Origin: Natronosalvus caseinilyticus
GTDB lineage: Archaea > Halobacteriota > Halobacteria > Halobacteriales > Natrialbaceae
DNA length: 64,000 nucleotides
Direction of reading: 5' to 3'
Assembly (NCBI RefSeq): GCF_017357105.1
Contig: NZ_CP071596.1
Span: forward strand, 1,612,001 to 1,676,000
In this document: piece after piece, positions 17,603-25,768 of the stretch
Numbering within the stretch: the stretch's first letter is position 1
How the letters are laid out: each line of letters begins with the position of its first letter
Translations under genes and position numbers: made by a program
The notes under the pieces: model-generated
The model's input: only the letters and a program-made list of their open reading frames with translations
The model's database searches: none
What the model was told of the DNA's origin: nothing

Positions 17603-18236
17603 ATGTCTCGGGTTACACGGGCGTACACTTGAGCGTTCTTCCGAAACGGGTCACGAGATCAAAATCGCAATCGCGATCACGATCCTGACTCGAGACTGAA
17701 TTCCCGATAGCGATCGACAGCCGCGGACGCTCCTTCTCTCTTCAGCGCTTTCGACCCTTCTCACGGCATCGATGGTATAGTGACACAGCGTCGTCCGGCT
17801 CGAGCAGCTCGAGAAGTTAGAGTGATTTGAGCGGCTCGAGTGGTTCGAGCAGTGCGACCCTCGAGAGCCGATCACTGGTGGCCACGCTGCGCACGACTCG
17901 TCTCGAGTCTGCCCCATAGTCGTCATGTCATCATCACGTTCGCCGGCAGCCCTGAGACTGGTTGGATCGTTGAAGCGGTAATCCGGTCTTACGATTGCCC
18001 GAAACTCCATCCTCTCGGCAATCCTGGACACTCACTCCCGACGAATAGTTCGGTCTAACCACTAATACTGGAGTCGGTCCTGCGCCAAACCGTGACCCTC
18101 ACCAATCCGTGACAGTTACTGGCCTTTATATGTATTCTCGAGCTGGACGTCGACCGCGTTCGGCGCTAATACCGGACTGAGCGGGGTCTGAGGGAGATTG
18201 TGCAGGGTTGGCATACCCCGAGACCACCACAAAGCA
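17603..18236. other. Gene-poor intergenic region upstream of S-layer gene
   Basis: No convincing gene. A 126-codon frame on the minus strand (17651-18031) has a Ser/Arg/His-rich translation unlike haloarchaeal proteins and is taken as spurious. The stretch 17800-17852 holds CTCGAG-containing imperfect repeats (GGCTCGAGTGGTTCGAGCAG) related to those at 15301. A TATA-like CTTTATATG lies at 18124-18132 with no gene assigned to it. Confidence 0.6.
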
Positions 18237-18244
18237 TTTATAAC
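18237..18244 (+). promoter_or_regulatory. Probable TATA box of the S-layer gene
   Basis: ATTTATAA at 18237-18244 would place transcription start around 18265-18270 and a leader of about 100 bases before ATG 18365. Long leaders are known for haloarchaeal S-layer genes. Confidence 0.55.
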
Positions 18245-18302
18245 AATGGCTCTTCGGTATCTAATACCCCTACCCAGGGTGACAGTAGTAAGTATGGCCT
18301 CA

Positions 18303-18349
18303 CGCACGGTAATGTGCGATTGGCAGGAACGATACTGTTGCCGTAACAG
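18303..18349 (+). promoter_or_regulatory. Two stem-loops in the S-layer mRNA leader
   Basis: CGCAC-GGTAAT-GTGCG at 18303-18318 and CTGTT-GCCGT-AACAG at 18335-18349 are perfect 5-bp stems shortly upstream of the start codon. No Shine-Dalgarno sequence is seen between the second stem and the ATG at 18365. They could affect stability or translation of this abundant mRNA. Confidence 0.5.
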
Positions 18350-18364
18350 AATACAACGATAACA

Positions 18365-20767
18365 ATGACAGGCAATTACAAGGATAAGTTCAGCGCAGTC
18401 CTCATGGCTACGCTGATGGTCCTCTCCGTTGTTGCGATCGGTGGCGCGGCCCTTGCGGGTTCCGCCGCTGCATCGAACCACGGTGATGACGTCACGTCTA
18501 CGTCCCTGCTCTGGCAAGGCCAGACTGGACACTACGACACTACGAATGATGTACAGCTCCGCCACGGAACCGGTCCTGGTGATGATGACGGGCTCGTTCG
18601 GGAGCTCTCGCCAGAGAACGGGTACGTTCTGATTGATTCGACGAGTCTTCAGAACGGCGACTACTGGATCAAAGACACCCAGGATGGAGACGCCGACGAC
18701 GTTGGGGCAACCTTTGAAGTCGTCGAACAGTCTCTGACGTCTGAGTGGAGTGAGGACTCCGTCTACAACTCGGGCGACAGCACGTCCGCCACGCTCACGA
18801 TCGACTCGAACCGTGGCGACTACCAGACCAACATCAGTGCTGATGGTCTCGACGGCAGCGAACTCGAGAGCATCTTCGGAACTGACGCTGGTGCTGCCGA
18901 GGGCGACGTCTACGTCGTCCAGAACGGCGACGCGGAACTCGATGCCGACTTCTCGGGTATCGCTGCTGGTGAATACAACTTCACCGTCGATGTCCCTGAC
19001 ACGACGGCTGAAGCAACTCCCTCGATTACTGTCGAGGAACCACCAGAGCTCCAGACTGACATCTCGTTCGATCAGAACACCTACGAGGTTGACGCTGGCG
19101 ACTACGTCGACATCACGATTCAGTTCGAGAACGCCGACACGGCCACGTTCAACATCGTTGAAGAGGACGAGAACTACAACGCCAACGTCACGGTGACCGA
19201 CACCGAAGAGGCAGGCGAAGTAACTGTCCGCTTCAACTCCTACAACGCAGCTAACGACGATGGACCAACGTTCGAGGTCGTTAGCGACAGTGGTTCTGTG
19301 TCCGTCAGCGACGAAACTGACTTCGATGCTCAGTTCGACGAAGAATACCGCCTCCAGCCCGCTGACTTCGAGCTCGAAGTCTACGAGGGTACCGAGGCGG
19401 CTGGTGACGAGTACGACGCCGCACTCCTGCTGCTCCAGGACCGTTCGACCGGCGAACTCAACACCTGGACCGCACCAGCTAGCTACAACTACGACGACGA
19501 CTTCAGCAACATCCAGGACGACCTGACCTCGACCGACACTATCGCTAACGATGACCTCGTTATCGTTGAGGTTGAGGCAACTGGTGTCTACGGATACCTG
19601 TTCAACGCCGACGGTACCTGGAACACTGACAGCAACGTCTCCCTGACGTTCTCCGACACGAACGAGCCTCGATACGGTGAGGCTCCCTCGTTCAACGTCA
19701 CTGAGACTGACTACCAGGTCGTACCTGACGCCGAGAACGGTACGTTCTACGTCGTGACTGACCTCAGCGCTCACAGCGAGGTCGACGCCGGCGAAACCTG
19801 GAACGTTGACTTCACGGTCTCCGAAGACAACCCGTACGTCACTGAGGACGAAGGCGACGACTCTGACCTCAGCATCGAAGAGCGTACGATCGACTTCGAC
19901 AGAGTCAACGATGACGGCGATGTCGAACTCGATAACGTCGAAGAATCCGCAGTCTCCGTGACGAGCAACGTCGCGCCCGGTACGGAAGTCGACTTCCGTC
20001 TCCGCTTCGAGACCTCGGTTCTTTCCCAGTCCGGTATCGTCATCGGTGACGACCACACGGCAACTGCAACGTTCGACCTCAGCGACCGCGAGGTTGGTGA
20101 GGAACTTCGCACCGTTCGCGCGACCGAAGCTGGTGGCGCTTCCGCTGAGTACACCGGCGTAGTCGTCGAAGGCGAAGACGACTCTGAGCCCGGTGCTGCC
20201 TGGAAGGCAACCGCAACCGTCCCTGAGAACGCTGTCGAAGGTGACGTCCTCGAGTTCTCCGTTGATCTCGAGAACAACGGTGACGCCGAAGGCACGACCA
20301 CCGTTCAGCTCGTCGTGGACGGCGAGAAGAACGTCATCGACGAGGAACCGACCGTCGGCGCTGGCGAATCCGTGACGCTCGAAGGCACGGACGAGAAGGC
20401 CTCTGCTGGTGACCACGACTGGCAGCTCATCGTTGGTGACAATGTCATCGACGAGGGTACCTTCACGGTCGAAGAAGGTGAAGACACTGACGGTGACGAC
20501 ACCGACGGTGACGACACTGGCGACGACACCGGCGACGACACTGGTGACGACACCGGCGACGACACTGGCGACGACACCGGCGACGACACTGGTGACGACA
20601 CCGGCGACGACACCGGCGACGACACTGGTGACGACACCGGCGACGACACTGGTGACGACACCGGCGACGATGACGACGACTCCGATGATCAGCCCGGATT
20701 CGGCGTCGCTGTCGCCCTCGTCGCAATCCTCGGCGCTGCGATGCTGGCACTCCGCCGCCAGGACTAA
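18365..20767 (+). CDS. csg: S-layer (cell surface) glycoprotein
   Basis: An 800-residue haloarchaeal S-layer protein. It has the S-layer-type signal peptide (NYKDKFSAVLMATLMVLSVV, cleavage near SAAA-SNHG at about residue 37), many N-x-S/T sequons (NISAD, NFTV, NVTVT, NVSLT, NVTET, NGTFY) and repeated beta-sandwich segments. A Thr/Gly/Asp spacer of TGDD repeats precedes the PGF-CTERM anchor: QPGFGV, a membrane helix and RRQD at the end. PGF-CTERM proteins are processed by archaeosortase ArtA and lipid anchored, as shown for Haloferax. Length is close to known haloarchaeal S-layer proteins. The gene stands alone with its own leader and terminator and should be very highly expressed. The shadow frame on the other strand is not a gene. 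Confidence 0.95.
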   Translation: MTGNYKDKFSAVLMATLMVLSVVAIGGAALAGSAAASNHGDDVTSTSLLWQGQTGHYDTTNDVQLRHGTGPGDDDGLVRELSPENGYVLIDSTSLQNGDYWIKDTQDGDADDVGATFEVVEQSLTSEWSEDSVYNSGDSTSATLTIDSNRGDYQTNISADGLDGSELESIFGTDAGAAEGDVYVVQNGDAELDADFSGIAAGEYNFTVDVPDTTAEATPSITVEEPPELQTDISFDQNTYEVDAGDYVDITIQFENADTATFNIVEEDENYNANVTVTDTEEAGEVTVRFNSYNAANDDGPTFEVVSDSGSVSVSDETDFDAQFDEEYRLQPADFELEVYEGTEAAGDEYDAALLLLQDRSTGELNTWTAPASYNYDDDFSNIQDDLTSTDTIANDDLVIVEVEATGVYGYLFNADGTWNTDSNVSLTFSDTNEPRYGEAPSFNVTETDYQVVPDAENGTFYVVTDLSAHSEVDAGETWNVDFTVSEDNPYVTEDEGDDSDLSIEERTIDFDRVNDDGDVELDNVEESAVSVTSNVAPGTEVDFRLRFETSVLSQSGIVIGDDHTATATFDLSDREVGEELRTVRATEAGGASAEYTGVVVEGEDDSEPGAAWKATATVPENAVEGDVLEFSVDLENNGDAEGTTTVQLVVDGEKNVIDEEPTVGAGESVTLEGTDEKASAGDHDWQLIVGDNVIDEGTFTVEEGEDTDGDDTDGDDTGDDTGDDTGDDTGDDTGDDTGDDTGDDTGDDTGDDTGDDTGDDTGDDTGDDDDDSDDQPGFGVAVALVAILGAAMLALRRQD
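20516..20671 (+). repeat. 13 tandem 12-bp units encoding TGDD
   Basis: Thirteen consecutive 12-base units (ACY GGY GAC GAY) near the 3' end of the S-layer gene, translated as TGDD. Synonymous variants ACT/ACC and GGT/GGC alternate, so copies expanded and later drifted. The repeat forms the spacer before the cell-surface anchor. Confidence 0.95.
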
Positions 20768-20779
20768 GCAGCTGAACTA

Positions 20780-20813
20780 ACCGGAGCAGTTCCGGTCCCG
20801 CGTTTTTCATTTT
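20780..20813 (+). terminator. Terminator of the S-layer gene
   Basis: ACCGGA-GCAGT-TCCGGT stem at 20780-20796 followed by the T-rich CGTTTTTCATTTTAT, starting 13 bases after the stop codon. Confidence 0.65.
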
Positions 20814-21759
20814 ATCGAACACTGACCCGACAGCGACAGCGCTCGAGATCGGTGGACAAATAAATCGAGAATAGCGGTTGGCTCGTACTGCTGGTCCTGG
20901 TATCTCTTCTCTCACTTGTGAGGCTCCGATACGACCTCGTCCGTGCAACTGAGCCCATTTGCAGAGTACGGATCTCAGACGCGTACGCGCTCGTAGCGAA
21001 CTCCACCTCCACATCGTCTCAGGAGTCGCTCGCAACGTTCGGTTCGAACGCTCGAGCAGACCAGACCCCGATTTTGAGTCCAGTCGTCGACGGTTCGTAC
21101 TCGAGCACTGCTCGAGGCCTCGTTCCCGAACGACGATGCCTGACGCCCCTGGGGACTGTGATCTCTGGAAATGACCAGCCGTAGACTAACTCTCAACTAT
21201 CGACTTTCTCGCGTGTATTCGCTGGTCACTGTGTACGAACCCATCGTTCAGGTGCTGATCGCCAGTAGTCGATACCGAAGGATACGGCAGCGTCGGCCCG
21301 TGGATTATTGGCACGCCTACGAGAGCAGGCCCCTTCCGAATCGCTCAGTCAGCCTCCGGTGTCGGGTAGGAGTCGTCAGTCGAGTCAACACCACGGCCTC
21401 GAGCACTCGTATAGTCTCGTTCTCCGATCGTTTTTCTCGGGTTCTTCGGATCTTGCGTTCGGCCTCGAGAGTTGGACGGGGCCCTGGATGAACGCCATGC
21501 ATTTCGGGGCTGACGAACCGGTCGGTGACAGCCGACAGGACCTGGAACTCACTCCGGTCTACGGTACGTCTGCGACTGTGACGACAAGTCACCCAGAGAA
21601 CTCCCCGGAAAGCGATAGTGCACTGTCGATACGGATACATGGGGGTAGTTGACGGTGCCAGCACGTATTCTAACAACAACGAAAATAGCGCGATTCGGTG
21701 GGACGCAGCCGTTCTCTAATGGCTCACGTCGAGAAGGACGTCGATCACTGAACGTCTCC
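20814..21759. other. Long intergenic region without supported gene
   Basis: About 950 bases between the S-layer terminator and the HTTM gene. Short frames exist on both strands (for example 21308-21652 plus and 21317-21679 minus), but they overlap each other, have Arg/Ser-rich translations and lack recognisable motifs. Base composition is somewhat less GC-rich than coding DNA. No RNA gene or IS end was recognised. Confidence 0.5.
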
Positions 21760-23307
21760 CTACGCCGACTCCTGTACGAAGTCGCCCGAGCAGTCGTATT
21801 CGATGAGCGTGAATCGGGCGACGTCCGGTTCGTCGTCGTACGGTCCCGATCGATCCGTCATTCCGTAGATGGTCAGGCTCTCGACGTCAGTCTCGTGCTC
21901 CTCGTTCCAGCGATCACAGAGGTAGTTCGCCGTGTACGACCGATGTTTTTCGTTGTCGACGTATCGCATGTTCGAGAGGTACTTGCGCCAGCGCGCACTC
22001 TTGTAGGTCTCGTCGACGCTCGGTGGCCTGTCCCAGTCGACTTCCCCGCCGTGCATGACGTCGACTTCCGAACCGTCCTCGAGTTCACCAGGGACGACGA
22101 ACCACTTGGCGTTCGAGGTGGGGTTCGGGGCGAACATCCGCCAGCTCTGATCGATCATCGTAGTGTCGATGACCTGCTCTGCAGGGTCGGGGACCTCGGT
22201 GTAGTCGACAGCCTCTGCGTTGGCGAACAGGACGAGGAGCAGGAACATGGCGGGAAGAACGGAGAAAAACGCGTCGCGCCCGCCTGCGGTTACCGTCGAG
22301 AGCGACGGGTGAGACAGCGATGCCGACGGCGAGGGGAATCTCGGGGCGGTCCGCTGCAGCCACTCGAGTCGTGCTCGAAGCGGCGTATCCAGGCCGAGAT
22401 AGGCGCCGAGTGCGGTCACCCGATCCCACACCGCTGGTGGATAAAAGAGGAGCAACCCGGAGACGGCGATCAGGGGGAAGAGATCGATACGGAGGGTGAC
22501 GACCATCCCGAGGTGCATTCCGGCGAGAGCCGTCGCCAGCAGGGCTCGAGGATACCCGGTGAGGAGGATTAACAGTGGGGAAGCGAAGATACAGACGAGC
22601 CAGGCGTACGTAAACAACTTGAGCAGCAGGAACTGATCCGCGAGCACATTGCCGAGGAGGATCGTCAGGTGGTCCGCCTGGAAGATGAAGCCGACCGCTT
22701 CTCCGCTCATCCACTTGTCGCTCCCGTACTTGTGGATGGCGTTAGTGAAGTACATCAGGAACACCTGTAATAGGACGGCCATCGTCGCTTCGCTCGAGAG
22801 CGTCGACCGTGGCAGATCGATCCGTCGGGCGTCGATGGCCCACCGCTCCCCGAGCGGGAGGAAGATTCCCCAGAACAACAGTAATCGCAACAGGATGTCG
22901 CCCGAGTTAAGTACCATCGGCATTCGAATGTGCAGCGACACGAGCAGGAACCAGGAGACGACGGTTGCGAGTCGAGTTCGATACCCGAGTATCAACGCGA
23001 GTGCAAACCCTCCTGCAATGGCGAATAACAGCGCCTGTACCCACGGTTCGCCCGAAATTGCGTGTACTGAGTAGACGTCGGAGTAGTCCGAGAAAAGTGC
23101 CCGTAGCGGAAGGACGCCCTCGTCGGTGTGGAACTCTCTGAGGTGACGAGTCCGATTCAGCAGGTCGAGGATGATGAGGAGCCCGAGTGCGATTCGAAAC
23201 GCGGCGAGCGCCCGGAGGTCTATCTCGAACCGTCGCTGGAGGGCGACGGCGAACCGATCCATGGCGGCTGACAGCCGGTCCAGACTGGAGGTGGATTGCG
23301 AGGACAT
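21760..23307 (-). CDS. HTTM-domain membrane protein
   Basis: A 515-residue membrane protein of the HTTM group (homologues of vitamin K-dependent gamma-carboxylase). It has the family's N-terminal LAAFRIALGLLIILDLLNR, several helices (SWFLLVSLHIRMPMVLNSGD, FLMYFTNAIHKYGSDKW with the typical K-W motif), and a C-terminal soluble region with QSWRMFAPNP. HTTM proteins in prokaryotes are of uncertain function and often sit beside DCC-family thiol oxidoreductases, as here in divergent orientation. ATG 23307 (MSSQST) was chosen over 23403 because the extra Arg-rich residues do not match the family N-terminus. Confidence 0.88.
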   Translation of the reverse strand: MSSQSTSSLDRLSAAMDRFAVALQRRFEIDLRALAAFRIALGLLIILDLLNRTRHLREFHTDEGVLPLRALFSDYSDVYSVHAISGEPWVQALLFAIAGGFALALILGYRTRLATVVSWFLLVSLHIRMPMVLNSGDILLRLLLFWGIFLPLGERWAIDARRIDLPRSTLSSEATMAVLLQVFLMYFTNAIHKYGSDKWMSGEAVGFIFQADHLTILLGNVLADQFLLLKLFTYAWLVCIFASPLLILLTGYPRALLATALAGMHLGMVVTLRIDLFPLIAVSGLLLFYPPAVWDRVTALGAYLGLDTPLRARLEWLQRTAPRFPSPSASLSHPSLSTVTAGGRDAFFSVLPAMFLLLVLFANAEAVDYTEVPDPAEQVIDTTMIDQSWRMFAPNPTSNAKWFVVPGELEDGSEVDVMHGGEVDWDRPPSVDETYKSARWRKYLSNMRYVDNEKHRSYTANYLCDRWNEEHETDVESLTIYGMTDRSGPYDDEPDVARFTLIEYDCSGDFVQESA

Positions 23308-23556
23308 CGTTTGGGTCGATCGTTTCCGAGGTGTCACGCGCAATGATGCATAAGCTTGTTGTCTTCTTCGGGCCTGACGTGGCCTTGCGGCCGGTATCGT
23401 CACGCGATTTGCGCTCGTCTTTGCTCAAGCCCGCGCGTTCGTCTATCACTCGACCTGGGACGTCCGTGCAACTGTGAGAGTCGACGGATAGAGTAAACGG
23501 AGACCCCAATCACCGCCATCGGAATGCTGAACTACACACCGAACGAAAATCGACCA

Positions 23557-23991
23557 ATGAGCGCCGACCTCGAGGTTCCCGCAGACGCCCCAATCCTCCT
23601 CTTCGACGGCATTTGCAACCTCTGCAACGGCTTCGTCCAGTTCGTCGTCCCCCGCGATACGGACGAGCAGTTCTACTTCGCTTCGATCCAGTCCGACGTG
23701 GGCAAGGCGCTGTGTGCCGAGCACGGTCTGCCGACCGACGAACTCGAGTCGGTCGTCCTGATCGAGGGCGAGGACAGTTACGTCAAGTCGGGAGCGATCA
23801 TCCGCACGGCGAGCCATCTCGGTGGGATCTACGCCCTGCTATCGCCGTTTCGGTTCGTCCCGCGCCCGGTTCGAGACTGGGCGTACGACTTCGTCGCGAA
23901 CCGGCGCTACCGCTGGTTCGGGAAGAAAGAGCAGTGTATGATGCCGACGGGGGACGTGCAGTCGCGGTTCCTCGAGCGTACCGATCCCTGA
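23557..23991 (+). CDS. DCC-family thiol-disulfide oxidoreductase (DUF393)
   Basis: A 144-residue DUF393 protein with the defining motif FDGICNLCNG (D-x-x-C-x-x-C), a thioredoxin-like fold and the C-terminal RYRWFGKKEQCMMP typical of the family. The twin cysteines should perform thiol-disulfide exchange. Start ATG 23557 is preferred; an earlier ATG at 23524 adds 11 residues without conservation. It is divergent from the HTTM gene with 249 bases between the two starts, an association seen in many bacteria and archaea, where DCC and HTTM domains are also found fused. The substrate is unknown. Confidence 0.88.
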   Translation: MSADLEVPADAPILLFDGICNLCNGFVQFVVPRDTDEQFYFASIQSDVGKALCAEHGLPTDELESVVLIEGEDSYVKSGAIIRTASHLGGIYALLSPFRFVPRPVRDWAYDFVANRRYRWFGKKEQCMMPTGDVQSRFLERTDP

Positions 23992-24002
23992 CTGGAGTCG
24001 GG

Positions 24003-24365
24003 TTTGACCTCCTCCACGCCCTAAAGGACGTGGAATCCGCCCATCGGATTTCCGCCGAGTGTGGCGTTCGAGGTTCCAACCCGCACTCAGAGGGAACCGG
24101 CGACACACCGGGGGAACTCTCGTTTCCTCCCTCGTATAGGGCTGTGGCCCGGTCAAACAGGCCCCATCGAATACCATGTCATCGCCGTGCGAACCACCGC
24201 TGGCTCGCTTCCCCTTCTGGTTCGGGGACGGCATCTCACGGTATTCGTAGCAGTTCATGTTACTCGGAAGCACACGAAAACGATTGCGGTCGAAATCTGT
24301 CCCGGCCACCGACTGCGAGTGGCTCGCTGGGCCTACCGCTTGACCTCCGCCTAAAGTCGGAGGTA
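24003..24365 (-). mobile_element. IS200/IS605-related remnant or MITE
   Basis: Two related end sequences flank this stretch: TTGACCTCC followed by a CCACG...CGTGG hairpin (24014-24033) and TTGACCTCC with CCTCCG...CGGAGG (24344-24363), both with CTAAAG in the loop. They resemble the terminal hairpins of haloarchaeal IS200/IS605/IS1341 elements, including those at 32572 and 34241 in this window. No transposase core remains; a minus-strand frame inside looks like the variable tail that often follows tnpB. It is best read as a non-autonomous or decayed copy. It also accounts for the gap between the DCC and Grx-TrxR genes. Confidence 0.5.
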
Positions 24366-24403
24366 TGCGCTATCGGTCTGTATCAGCCGACAACCGTCAG
24401 TCG

Positions 24404-25768
24404 TCAGTCGTCGGCCGCCGGAACTTCCTCTCTCTCCTCGAGCACGGCGTCCTCGCGCTCTCGCTCGAGGTCCTCGAGGTACTCGTCGGCGTCGATGGCC
24501 GCCTTCGAGCCCATGCCCGCGGCGGTGACCGCTTGCTGGTAGTGGTAGTCAACGACGTCGCCGGCGCCGAAGATACCGGCGACGTCGGTTTCGGTCTGGC
24601 CGCCGCCGTCGCCGCCTTTTGTCTCGAGGTAGCCTTCGTCGTCGGTTTCGATGCCGAGTCCCTCGAGGTAGTCGGTGTTGGGCGTGTGGCCGATGGCGAA
24701 GAAGACGGCGCCGACGTCGAAGTCGAACTCCTCGGTTTCGGGGTCGTCGAGGCGGTCGGTGGGGTGCCCCTTCTCGTTGCGAACGAGGGTGACGTGGTCG
24801 ACACCTTCCTCCTGGGAGCCGTGAATCTCGATCAATTCGGTGTTCTTCATGATCTCGATGTTGCCGTCCTCGACGTGCTCGTGGACGCGGTCGATCCAGT
24901 AGTCCTCGGCGCGGAACTCCTCGCGGCGGTGGGCCAGGTAGACCGTGTCGGCGAACTTCGTGAGGAACGAGGCTTCCTCCATGGCTGCGTCGCCACCGCC
25001 GACCACGAGCATGTCCTCGTCGCGGAAGAACGCGCCGTCGCAGGTCGCACACGTCGAGAGGCCGTAGCCCATGAGTTCGTCCTCGCCAGGGATGCCGAGG
25101 GTTCGGGCGCTGGCGCCGGAGGCGACGATGACGGCGTCGGCGGTGTAGCGGTCGCCGTTGGTGAGGTCGACGCAGAAGGAGTCCTCGGTGGCGCCCTCCA
25201 CGACCGAGGGATCCTCGAGCCGTTCGACGTTCGCGACGATGCCGTTTTTCAGCTCGGCGCCGAACTGGCGGGCCTGTTCCTTCATGTCGTTCACGAGTTC
25301 CGGGCCGCTGATCCCCTCGGGGAAGCCCGGGTAGTTCGCCACGTCGGTCGTCAAGGTGAGCTGGCCGCCGGGTTCGTCGCCCTCGATGACCAGGGGCTCG
25401 TTGTTCGACCGGCCGGCGTAGATGGCCGCCGTCAGGCCGGCGATACCCGTTCCGGCGATGATCAGGCGACGGTGCTCGACGACCTCGCAGTCGTCTTCGC
25501 GGGCGATCCCGAGCATCTCGTCGAGTTCGCCGGTCTCGTCGAGGGCGCTGGTCTCGTCCCAGCCGCCGATCAGTTCGTCGTTCACGAACACTTCGGGGGC
25601 GGTCTTGCGGCCCTCGGCGCGGTCGACCATCTCCTCGAACAGGTCCTCGTCACCCGTGACGTTGTAGGTCTCGTAGGCGACCTCCTTGGCGTCGAAGAGG
25701 TCCTTCGCCTTCTCGCAGTACGGGCAGTTCTCTTTGGTGTAAATTTCGACTCGAGGGGCGTCGCTCAT
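24404..25768 (-). CDS. Glutaredoxin-thioredoxin reductase fusion
   Basis: A 454-residue fusion. Residues about 5-85 are glutaredoxin-like, with the dithiol CPYC (TKENCPYCEKAKDLF) and TAPEVFVND. Residues about 98-440 are a low-molecular-weight thioredoxin reductase: FAD-binding GTGIAGLTAAIYAGR, redox-active CATCDG, a second dinucleotide site VVGGGDAAMEEA and terminal GIFGAGDV. An acidic tail closes it. TrxR reduces thioredoxin with NAD(P)H; the attached Grx domain may be its built-in acceptor, which would make a self-contained reductase since haloarchaea use gamma-glutamylcysteine rather than glutathione (inference). Its ATG overlaps the stop of the upstream DUF389 gene (ATGA), so both are co-translated. 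Confidence 0.93.
   Translation of the reverse strand: MSDAPRVEIYTKENCPYCEKAKDLFDAKEVAYETYNVTGDEDLFEEMVDRAEGRKTAPEVFVNDELIGGWDETSALDETGELDEMLGIAREDDCEVVEHRRLIIAGTGIAGLTAAIYAGRSNNEPLVIEGDEPGGQLTLTTDVANYPGFPEGISGPELVNDMKEQARQFGAELKNGIVANVERLEDPSVVEGATEDSFCVDLTNGDRYTADAVIVASGASARTLGIPGEDELMGYGLSTCATCDGAFFRDEDMLVVGGGDAAMEEASFLTKFADTVYLAHRREEFRAEDYWIDRVHEHVEDGNIEIMKNTELIEIHGSQEEGVDHVTLVRNEKGHPTDRLDDPETEEFDFDVGAVFFAIGHTPNTDYLEGLGIETDDEGYLETKGGDGGGQTETDVAGIFGAGDVVDYHYQQAVTAAGMGSKAAIDADEYLEDLEREREDAVLEEREEVPAADD

Noticed and set aside
17651-18031. 126-codon minus-strand frame before the S-layer gene
   Set aside because: Ser/Arg/His-rich sequence and no recognisable domain; unlike acidic haloarchaeal proteins.
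18116-20416. A 766-codon frame opposite the S-layer gene
   Set aside because: It exactly mirrors the coding strand's codon bias, lacks domain motifs, and the S-layer gene on the plus strand is well supported.
21308-21679. Overlapping short frames on both strands in the long gap
   Set aside because: They overlap one another, show Arg/Ser-rich translations and no motif.
24058-24100. tRNA-like GTTCGAGGTTCC segment
   Set aside because: No cloverleaf with acceptor and anticodon arms could be assembled; it lies inside an IS remnant.
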